From NCBI GenBank assembly GCA_026988135.1, contig JALSLT010000106.1, positions 1-6,411 of the forward strand: a stretch of DNA of 6,411 bases, given 5' to 3'. Below, in pieces: positions 1 to 5,129 of this stretch. Position numbers and translations under genes: made by a program. The notes beneath the pieces were generated by a model. It worked only from the letters and a program-made list of their open reading frames with translations, did no database searches and was not told the origin of the DNA. Numbering within the stretch: position 1 is the stretch's first letter; every line of letters starts with the position of its first letter. This DNA is from Desulfurobacterium sp. (GTDB lineage Bacteria; Aquificota; Aquificia; Desulfurobacteriales; Desulfurobacteriaceae).

Positions 1-45
1 GCCGAGGCCACAACCCGGCGCTCCACCTACTGAGCTACTCCCACC
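1..45 (-). tRNA. tRNA-His (GUG anticodon), 3' part missing
   Basis: The 5' part of a histidine tRNA, read on the minus strand from 45 down to the window edge. Visible are the extra 5' G (G-1) typical of tRNA-His, U8-A9, a D arm GCTC/GAGC with the GG pair in its loop, and an anticodon arm CCGGG/CTCGG (one G-U pair) closing the loop TTGTGGC, which gives anticodon GTG. The molecule is cut after about position 44, so the variable loop, T arm and acceptor 3' strand lie outside. Position 21, usually A, is G here. It starts 10 nt after the CCA end of tRNA-Gln on the same strand, so the two are probably processed from one precursor. Identity is firm; completeness cannot be judged. Confidence 0.9.
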
Positions 46-55
46 ACTAAAAAAA

Positions 56-130
56 TGGCTGGGGCGGCAGGGTTCGAACCTGCGAATGGCGGATCCAAAG
101 TCCGCTGCCTTACCACTTGGCTACGCCCCA
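56..130 (-). tRNA. tRNA-Gln (UUG anticodon), complete
   Basis: A complete 75-nt tRNA including an encoded CCA (TGG at 56-58 on the plus strand). The acceptor stem is TGGGGCG/CGCCCCA with discriminator G; the D arm, the T arm with GGTTCGAACC, and the anticodon arm GCGGA/TCCGC around loop CTTTGGA are all seen. Anticodon TTG reads the glutamine codons CAA and, by wobble, CAG. The weak U1-A72 acceptor pair is the usual identity feature of bacterial tRNA-Gln. Its 5' end lies one base after the ispE stop codon, so it is most likely released from an ispE transcript, or made from a promoter inside the end of ispE. Confidence 0.97.
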
Positions 131-131
131 A

Positions 132-977
132 CTAAATTGCAGAACAAAATTTAACCCACCAGCCTTTCCTTTGCAAGGGGGAAATATCTATTTTTTCTTT
201 TTTATCAATTATCATAAATAAACTGGAACCACTTCCACTCATTATAACTTTCGAATTTACAACATCTTCCATAATTTTTTTCACTTCCATAACTTTTTTG
301 ACACATTCGGCTTCGGAAGACTCAAGATCGTTCCACATATTTTTTTCAAGAGTATCGTAATCACCTTTCATCAACGGAATAAGAATCAACCTCTCGACAT
401 CTTCTATTCCCATATCTCGTTCCATAGCAGGAAGTTTTCCGTAAACCTCCGCAGTGGAACAAAAAATTTGAGGGTAAACTAACAATATTTTAAAATTCTG
501 ACTTCCATAAAAAGTTAACTTCTCTCCCCTATCACACCCTATAGCAAGACCACCTTTCACAAAAAAAGCAACATCCGAACCTATTTCAGCGGCCATATCA
601 AGAAGTTGATCATCAGTAGCAGGAAATTCAAAAAGTTGATTAAGACCTTTTAAAACCACAGCTGCATTAGAACTTCCGCCGCCTAATCCGGCACCAACAG
701 GAATATTTTTATCAAGAGTAATACTAACTTTAGGTTTAATTCCCGTGTACTTATAAAAAATATTACAAGCTTTTATAACAAGATTGGTTCCACCTGCAGG
801 AACAAGATCGGAACCGGCAACGTTCAATTCAAGATGACCGGAACGTTGAATTGATATATAATCAAACAAGTTTATAGTATGAAAAACGGTTAAAATACTA
901 TGATAACCGTCCTCTCTTTTCCCGTTTACCCAAAGGGATAAATTTATCTTAGCCGGAGATGGTAATATTAGTTTCAT
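132..977 (-). CDS. ispE: 4-(cytidine 5'-diphospho)-2-C-methyl-D-erythritol kinase (IspE)
   Basis: IspE is the cytosolic GHMP-family kinase that uses ATP to phosphorylate the 2-hydroxyl of CDP-methylerythritol in the MEP pathway to isopentenyl diphosphate. The 281 residues match the usual family length. Motif 1 is PAKINLSL at residues 8-15, with the conserved Lys10 and DGYH at 23-26. The ATP-binding glycine loop PVGAGLGGGSSNAA spans 93-106. The probable catalytic Asp135 lies in GSDVAFF, and the C-terminal GHMP motif MSGSGSS spans 246-252. The ATG at 977 gives the standard N-terminus, and an in-frame TAA four codons upstream excludes a longer form. No Shine-Dalgarno precedes it; instead an extended -10 ends 8 nt before the ATG, implying a leaderless mRNA. 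The TAG stop is one base from tRNA-Gln, so the gene is probably cotranscribed with the tRNAs. Confidence 0.97.
   Translation of the reverse strand: MKLILPSPAKINLSLWVNGKREDGYHSILTVFHTINLFDYISIQRSGHLELNVAGSDLVPAGGTNLVIKACNIFYKYTGIKPKVSITLDKNIPVGAGLGGGSSNAAVVLKGLNQLFEFPATDDQLLDMAAEIGSDVAFFVKGGLAIGCDRGEKLTFYGSQNFKILLVYPQIFCSTAEVYGKLPAMERDMGIEDVERLILIPLMKGDYDTLEKNMWNDLESSEAECVKKVMEVKKIMEDVVNSKVIMSGSGSSLFMIIDKKEKIDISPLQRKGWWVKFCSAI
149..176 (-). promoter_or_regulatory. candidate internal promoter for the tRNA-Gln/tRNA-His pair
   Basis: On the minus strand, inside the 3' end of ispE, TTGCAA (176-171) and TTAAAT (154-149) are separated by 16 bp, each matching four of six bases of the sigma-70 hexamers. 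Initiation would fall near 142, about a dozen bases before the tRNA-Gln 5' end. In DNA this AT-rich such matches are common, so this is only a candidate that could let the tRNAs be made independently of ispE. Confidence 0.25.
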
Positions 978-985
978 AGGGAAGG

Positions 986-994
986 ATTATAACA
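986..994 (-). promoter_or_regulatory. extended -10 promoter of ispE
   Basis: Read on the minus strand, 994 to 986 is TGTTATAAT, a perfect extended -10 (TGn plus TATAAT). A -35 is hard to place; at 17 bp spacing there is only TTTTCT, but extended -10 promoters can work without a good -35. The hexamer ends 8 nt before the ispE ATG at 977, so transcription would start within one or two bases of, or at, the start codon. The calls of promoter and leaderless mRNA support each other because the ispE start has no ribosome-binding purine tract. Confidence 0.7.
988..993 (+). promoter_or_regulatory. candidate -10 for the rightward small ORF-priA operon
   Basis: TATAAC on the plus strand matches five of six bases of the -10 consensus and overlaps the opposite-strand TATAAT. 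Initiation would be near 1000, giving a leader of about 17 nt that still contains the AGGAG at 1006-1010. No good -35 is visible at 16-18 bp upstream, a region inside the start of ispE. It is the best candidate in the 39-bp divergent gap, but the true promoter could lie farther back within ispE. Confidence 0.4.
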
Positions 995-1016
995 CTAAAA
1001 CAAGCAGGAGAAAAAA

Positions 1017-1160
1017 ATGGTTCCGTTAATATTTAAATGGCTTGTAATTTCAATCGTTTTATTTGCATCATTTCTTCTGATTCTCATGGCCGTCGGTACA
1101 ACAATCAGAGGAGTAAAAGAAAGGAAAAAATTACAGGAAGAAAAAAAGGGAGAAAAGTAA
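1017..1160 (+). CDS. small single-pass membrane protein, 47 aa, function unknown
   Basis: A 47-residue open frame with a strong ribosome-binding site: AGGAG at 1006-1010, six bases before the ATG. Residues 4-27 are a hydrophobic helix (start PLIFKWLV, then mostly Ile, Val, Leu, Phe and Ala, ending LILMAVG). After it, residues 28-47 are highly charged, rich in Lys, Arg and Glu, likely a short amphipathic or coiled tail. By the positive-inside rule the tail should be cytoplasmic, with an N-out, C-in orientation. I recognise no family; the layout of a short helix followed by a basic tail is shared with many unrelated microproteins, including CcmD-like ones. It is the first gene of the rightward operon and ends exactly where priA begins, in the same frame. 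The good ribosome site and its placement support real translation. Confidence 0.7.
   Translation: MVPLIFKWLVISIVLFASFLLILMAVGTTIRGVKERKKLQEEKKGEK
1147..1152 (+). promoter_or_regulatory. ribosome-binding site that decides the priA TTG start
   Basis: AGGGAG inside the last codons of the 47-aa gene lies 8 nt before the TTG at 1161. Because the in-frame TAA (1158-1160) directly precedes that TTG, no longer PriA is possible, and the TTG gives the expected family N-terminus. This supports translational coupling between the two genes. Confidence 0.6.
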
Positions 1161-3515
1161 TTGTTTTTAGAGGTAGCTTTAAATATTCCGGTTGATAAGA
1201 CATTCATATATAAGCTACCAAAGTATATTTCCTCGGAACCGGAAGTTGGGAAAAGAGTAATAGTACCTTTTGGTAGAAATGATTTCCTGAAAACCGGCAT
1301 AATTACCGATATAAAAAATAAAACCAGCATACCCGAAAATCGAATAAAAGAGATTTTTGATATTCCCGACCAATTCCCTTTATTTACGAAAAATACCATT
1401 CTCCTTGCCCGCGAAATAGCCGAAAGATACTGTACCACTATCGGAGAAACTCTATTTTTCTTCTTACCCTCAGGCTTTATCATTGACGAATCAAGTTATA
1501 TATACCTCTTAAAGGAAAACGATATAAAAGGAAAAATCGAACGAGAGATTATTGACTTTCTAAAAAGAAAAAAAGGAAAAGTCAAACTTGTTACTTTAAA
1601 CAGGCAAATAAAAGGCAATTCGGTTTATTCAGCAGTTAAAAATTTAATAAAAAAGGGAATTATAGGAAAAGAAGAAACTATAACTATTCCTGCGCTTCCA
1701 TCTAAAAAATTTGCAAAACTTATAACGGAAAAAACGGTGAAAGGGGAAAAAGAAAAAATAGTTCTTAGAGAACTTAAAGTTCACAGAGAACTTTCTATTG
1801 ACCAAATAAAAAATTTGGGAGTATCTCTACAAACGATAAAAAGATTAACGGAAAAAGGAATAATAGAAGTTATTGAACGAGAGCACCTTGTTAAAGTCAA
1901 AGAACAAGAACTAAAAGATAAAAAACGGATAATTTTAACAAAAGACCAGAAAACAGCACTTAATAATATAATCAACGGAAAAAATAAAACATTTCTTCTT
2001 TACGGAATTACTGGTTCCGGAAAGATGGAGGTATATCTCAACGCCGCAAAAGAAATTATAAAACGGGGAAAAAACGTTTTGATATTAGTGCCCGAATTAC
2101 TTTTAACTCCCGAACTTAGAGCCAGAGTAGAAAATTATTTTGGAAGTGATATAGTTGTATTTCACAGCAAATTAACAAAAAAAGAGCTTACATCTCAGTG
2201 GTTAAAAGCGATAAAAGGAAAAGCCCGTATCTTTATGGGAACGAGAATGGCCACTATGTTACCTATTCAAAACCTGGGATTGATAGTAGTGGATGAAGAG
2301 CAGGATTCTTCATATAAAGAACAGCAAAAACCTCTATATCATGCAAGAGATATGGCCGTTAAAAGGGGTAAAATCGAGAATAGCCCCGTGATTCTTGTAT
2401 CTGCAACCCCATCGGTCGAAAGTTACTATAAAGGAACAACAGGAGAATACGACTTTTTAAAGCTAACAAAAAGAATTTCTGAAATTCCTCTTCCATACAT
2501 AAAAGTTTTAAATTTATCGGAAGATAAAAAAGTCGGTATATTTTCCCAACCTCTTATCACGGCAATAGAGAATACTATAAAGAAAAAAGAACAGGTTCTC
2601 CTTTTTATAAATAGGAGAGGATTCTTCTCCTCTGGATTCTGTCCGGAATGCGGCTTTATAGCCGAATGTAAAGATTGTGCAGTTCCACTTGTATATCACA
2701 AAACCCAACGGAAACTTATATGCCATATCTGTGGTAAAAAATACAATCCTGTATATAGATGTCCGGAATGCGGAACAAAACTTGAGTTTAAAGGATATGG
2801 AACGGAAAGAGTAGAGGAAGAAGCAAGAATTCTCTTTCCCGAAGGAAATATTATAAGACTCGATCAAGATAATGTAAGAGATCCCCTTAAAGGAGCAAAA
2901 CTGATATCAGAAATAATAGAAGGAAAACACAATATAATAATAGGTACTCAGATAGCAAGTAAAGGACATAATTTTCCAAAACTTACACTTGTATCTGTTT
3001 TACTTGCAGACGTAGGCTACCTACTACCTGACTTTCGCTCATCCGAAAGAATTTTTCAAACAATAGTCCACACTACAGGAAGAGCAGGAAGATTTAAACC
3101 GGGTGCAGCAATAGTTCAGGCTTTTGATCCGGAAACACCGGCGGTAAAATACGCCACGGAATACCGGTTCGAACAGTTTTATAAAGAGGAAATGGAAGCC
3201 CGAAAAATTTTCAATTATCCTCCGTTTTCATTCCCTGTCCTTTTGGAATTTCAATTGGAGGAAAGTTCCAAATTTAAATTAGTAGAAAGACGTTTCAATA
3301 AATTAAAGGAGAAATTGGAGGACTTTTTTAACGTCCCGCCATTAACACCAGCTCCCATACCTAAAATTTCCGGGAGATATCGATTCACATCTTTTTTAAG
3401 AGCATCTTCAGAGGAAAATTTGATAAATGGTGGAGCTATTTTAAAAAAAACAATGCCACAACTTTTTAAAGGAATCAGATATAAAATAAATGTTGAACCT
3501 ATCTATCTTCTTTAA
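1161..3515 (+). CDS. priA: primosomal protein N' (PriA), replication-restart helicase
   Basis: PriA is a superfamily 2 DNA helicase that recognises stalled forks and D-loops and starts reloading of the replicative helicase. The 784 residues are slightly more than the 732 of E. coli. The N-terminal 3'-DNA-binding domain (about 1-100) is followed by winged-helix-like segments (about 115-240) and helicase lobe 1 with Walker A GITGSGKM (282-289), GTRMA (360-364) and motif II DEEQ (378-381). Motif III is SATPS. Lobe 2 has NRRGF, eight zinc-ligand cysteines in four pairs (494/497, 503/506, 521/524, 534/537), motif V GTQIASKGH (595-603) and motif VI HTTGRAGR (637-644). A C-terminal domain closes the protein. 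Usual PriA residues are Thr at 289, Ser at 363, His at 381 and Gln at 637; here they are Met, Met, Gln and His. The frame is intact and the fold motifs are otherwise conserved, so I call it a functional gene with unusual motifs. Confidence 0.96.
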   Translation: MFLEVALNIPVDKTFIYKLPKYISSEPEVGKRVIVPFGRNDFLKTGIITDIKNKTSIPENRIKEIFDIPDQFPLFTKNTILLAREIAERYCTTIGETLFFFLPSGFIIDESSYIYLLKENDIKGKIEREIIDFLKRKKGKVKLVTLNRQIKGNSVYSAVKNLIKKGIIGKEETITIPALPSKKFAKLITEKTVKGEKEKIVLRELKVHRELSIDQIKNLGVSLQTIKRLTEKGIIEVIEREHLVKVKEQELKDKKRIILTKDQKTALNNIINGKNKTFLLYGITGSGKMEVYLNAAKEIIKRGKNVLILVPELLLTPELRARVENYFGSDIVVFHSKLTKKELTSQWLKAIKGKARIFMGTRMATMLPIQNLGLIVVDEEQDSSYKEQQKPLYHARDMAVKRGKIENSPVILVSATPSVESYYKGTTGEYDFLKLTKRISEIPLPYIKVLNLSEDKKVGIFSQPLITAIENTIKKKEQVLLFINRRGFFSSGFCPECGFIAECKDCAVPLVYHKTQRKLICHICGKKYNPVYRCPECGTKLEFKGYGTERVEEEARILFPEGNIIRLDQDNVRDPLKGAKLISEIIEGKHNIIIGTQIASKGHNFPKLTLVSVLLADVGYLLPDFRSSERIFQTIVHTTGRAGRFKPGAAIVQAFDPETPAVKYATEYRFEQFYKEEMEARKIFNYPPFSFPVLLEFQLEESSKFKLVERRFNKLKEKLEDFFNVPPLTPAPIPKISGRYRFTSFLRASSEENLINGGAILKKTMPQLFKGIRYKINVEPIYLL

Positions 3516-3560
3516 AAAAGTTGAACTTTTCCATAAACTAAATTAGTTTATAAGTTGAAC
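3516..3560. repeat. tandem odd palindromes and GTTGAAC repeats in the priA/dnaC-like gap
   Basis: Directly after the priA stop lies a perfect inverted repeat, AAAAGTT-G-AACTTTT (3516-3530). Two bases later comes a second, longer one, ATAAACTAA-A-TTAGTTTAT (3533-3551, 9-bp arms, one-base centre). The 9-bp word AAGTTGAAC occurs at 3518-3526 and again at 3552-3560, flanking the longer palindrome; a further GTTGAAC sits in the end of priA at 3492-3498. The arms have almost no G+C and there is no T-run after a GC-rich stem, so an intrinsic terminator is unlikely. A protein-binding operator for the downstream genes is possible, and so is chance in AT-rich DNA. Confidence 0.55.
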
Positions 3561-3580
3561 CATTAAAACTTGGAGAGAAA

Positions 3581-4258
3581 ATGACCTGTAAACAGTGTTC
3601 GGGAACAGGATGGATTATAAAAAACGGAGAAAACGGAAAAAGCGCGGTAAGATGTAAATGTCAATTCGAAACCCTAAAAAAAGAGTTTTTCAAGAATTCT
3701 GGAATTCCCAGAAGATACAGGAAGTGCAAATTTTCAAATTTCAAACCTGAAACTATTTCACAACTGAAAGCTTTAAAAATTTGCAAAGATTTTTTTAAGC
3801 TATATCCCTTTGTCGATAAAGGTATAGTCCTCTTTGGAGATCCCGGAATAGGGAAAACCCATCTTGTTTCAGCACTCCTTATAAATACTATTTTATATAA
3901 AGGATTAAAAGGTAAATTTGTTGATTTTCGTAATCTTTTAATAGATATAAAAACTACATTTGACACTAAAGAATCGTCACAATCTCTAATACATGAAGTT
4001 ATGGATGTCCCGTTACTTATTCTTGACGATGTAGGTGCAGAAAGAACCACGGATTGGGCAAAAGATATACTTACAACAATCGTAAACTACAGATATACTC
4101 GAAATCTACCTACAGTAATAACCACAAACCTTCAGTTTAACTCTCCGCTTGAAAACGGCTTTTCATCAAGATTCGACGAAAGAACAGAATCAAGAATTTA
4201 TGAAATGTGCAAAATATTTAGGATGGAAGGCGATGACTACAGAAAAAAAGCAGGATAA
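3581..4258 (+). CDS. DnaC/DnaI-like AAA+ ATPase, probable replicative helicase loader
   Basis: A 225-residue ATPase of the DnaC/DnaI/IstB-like group, whose members load the replicative helicase onto single-stranded DNA. The N-terminus has four cysteines in a zinc-binding-like pattern (C3, C6, C25, C27). The AAA+ core has Walker A GDPGIGKTH (86-94), Walker B LLILDD (145-150), sensor 1 VITTNL (179-184) and a likely arginine-finger region with R197, R201 and R205 (FDERTESRIYEM). The length fits short stand-alone loaders such as the Aquifex DnaC. The ATG at 3581 follows GGAG at 3572-3575. priA upstream, a replication-restart gene, favours a helicase loader over IstB, the transposition ATPase, and no istA-like transposase gene is in the window. 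Its last 26 nt overlap nadK. I leave the symbol blank because dnaC and dnaI cannot be told apart from sequence alone. Confidence 0.85.
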   Translation: MTCKQCSGTGWIIKNGENGKSAVRCKCQFETLKKEFFKNSGIPRRYRKCKFSNFKPETISQLKALKICKDFFKLYPFVDKGIVLFGDPGIGKTHLVSALLINTILYKGLKGKFVDFRNLLIDIKTTFDTKESSQSLIHEVMDVPLLILDDVGAERTTDWAKDILTTIVNYRYTRNLPTVITTNLQFNSPLENGFSSRFDERTESRIYEMCKIFRMEGDDYRKKAG

Positions 4259-5123
4259 ATATAAAAATATAGGTGTTATAGTTAACCCGACAAAAGATGA
4301 TGCCTCCAAAGGAGTTGTAAAAGTTGTTTCCATGCTTTTACAAAAAGAAGTAAATGTATGGACAGACGAAGAAACAACAAATCTCCTTCCTGAAAAAATA
4401 AGAGAAAAAGTAAAGGTTATAGATAGAATATGTCTCCCCGATAAAGTTGAAGTTATGATAGTACTGGGAGGAGACGGAACGTTTTTAAACGTTGCCAGAC
4501 TTATAGATAAAAAGCCAGTACCTCTTATGGGAGTTAACTTTGGAACTTTAGGATTTCTAACAGAATTCTCCATGGAAGAGATAGAAGAAAGCATAACAAA
4601 ACTCCTTAAAGGAAATTTCATTATTGAAAACAGACCTGTTATTAGAGTTAAACTGACAAGAAAAAACGGACACATAACAATATATAGATGTGTAAATGAA
4701 GTCGTAATTAAAAGAGACACTTTGGCAAGAATAATTGAGGTAGAACTGAAAGCAAACGGAAAATTCGTAAGTGTATTCAGAGGAGACGGACTAATAGTTG
4801 CCACTCCCACCGGCTCAACGGCCTATTCTCTTTCAGCAGGAGGACCAATAATACTTCCTACATTAAGCGCTATGCTTATTACTCCGATATGTCCTCACAC
4901 ATTAACAATGCGCCCCCTTGTAATAGATGGAAATATTGTTTTATCGGCCCAACTCAAAACTTTAAGCGAAACGGTTATGGTAATATTTGACGGCCAGGAA
5001 GGTATAGAATTAAGGAAAGGAGACAGACTTGATATAGCAAAATCTCCTTATGATCTTTTAATTTTAAGAGACCCTGAAAAATCTTATTATCAAACACTTA
5101 GAGAAAAACTTCATTGGGGATAA
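4233..5123 (+). CDS. nadK: NAD kinase (ATP- or polyphosphate-NAD kinase)
   Basis: This cytosolic enzyme phosphorylates NAD to NADP, the only de novo route to NADP. From the chosen start the protein has 296 residues, normal for the family. Seen are the N-terminal strand IGVIVNPTK, the signature GGDGT at 79-83 with Asp81 as probable catalytic residue, GVNFGTLGFL, the NAD-binding Asn155-Glu156 pair, GDGLIVATPTGSTAYSLSAGGP starting at residue 184, TPICPHTLTMRPLV and the C-terminal FDGQ. The frame is open back to 4149, but the ATG at 4233 is preferred: it gives the usual short lead before IGVIVNP and has AGGA at 4220-4223 at a 9-nt spacing (a closer GGAAGG ends only 2 nt away). It overlaps the loader-like gene by 26 nt, implying translational coupling. 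Confidence 0.96.
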   Translation: MTTEKKQDKYKNIGVIVNPTKDDASKGVVKVVSMLLQKEVNVWTDEETTNLLPEKIREKVKVIDRICLPDKVEVMIVLGGDGTFLNVARLIDKKPVPLMGVNFGTLGFLTEFSMEEIEESITKLLKGNFIIENRPVIRVKLTRKNGHITIYRCVNEVVIKRDTLARIIEVELKANGKFVSVFRGDGLIVATPTGSTAYSLSAGGPIILPTLSAMLITPICPHTLTMRPLVIDGNIVLSAQLKTLSETVMVIFDGQEGIELRKGDRLDIAKSPYDLLILRDPEKSYYQTLREKLHWG

Positions 5124-5129
5124 AATAGA

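Noticed and set aside
1158..1163. Sequencing error splitting one longer membrane-anchored PriA gene
   Set aside because: The residues after the TTG already form the standard PriA N-terminus, and the upstream peptide has its own good ribosome site, so two genes explain the data better; kept only as a coupling finding.
995..1483. Long minus-strand open frame opposite the divergent region and the start of priA
   Set aside because: It lies antisense to the microprotein and PriA N-terminus, has low-complexity Phe/Ser/Ile-rich translation and no recognisable motif. The same applies to other reverse frames opposite priA, the loader-like gene, nadK and the propeller gene.
3533..3551. The 19-bp palindrome after priA as an intrinsic terminator
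   Set aside because: The stem has a single G-C pair per arm, a one-base centre, and no following U-run, so it would not be a stable terminator hairpin.
3521..3554. sigma-70 promoter made of TTGAAC (3521-3526) and TATAAG (3549-3554)
   Set aside because: The spacer is 22 bp, well outside the usual 16-18, and at 17 bp only TAGTTT is found. A promoter may exist in this gap, but this pair does not support it.
3492..3560. CRISPR-like or iteron-like array from the GTTGAAC repeats
   Set aside because: The repeats are only 7-9 bp, number three, and are unevenly spaced (28 and 34 bp); there is no cas gene or initiator gene, and PriA coding sequence contains one copy.
4149..4232. Longer N-terminus for NAD kinase starting at the ATG at 4149
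   Set aside because: It would overlap the loader-like gene by 110 nt and add 28 residues with no family match; the ATG at 4233 gives the normal NadK N-terminus.
3581..4258. IstB transposition ATPase of an IS21-type element
   Set aside because: No IstA-like transposase gene, terminal inverted repeats or target duplications are seen, and the neighbours are housekeeping genes, with priA upstream.
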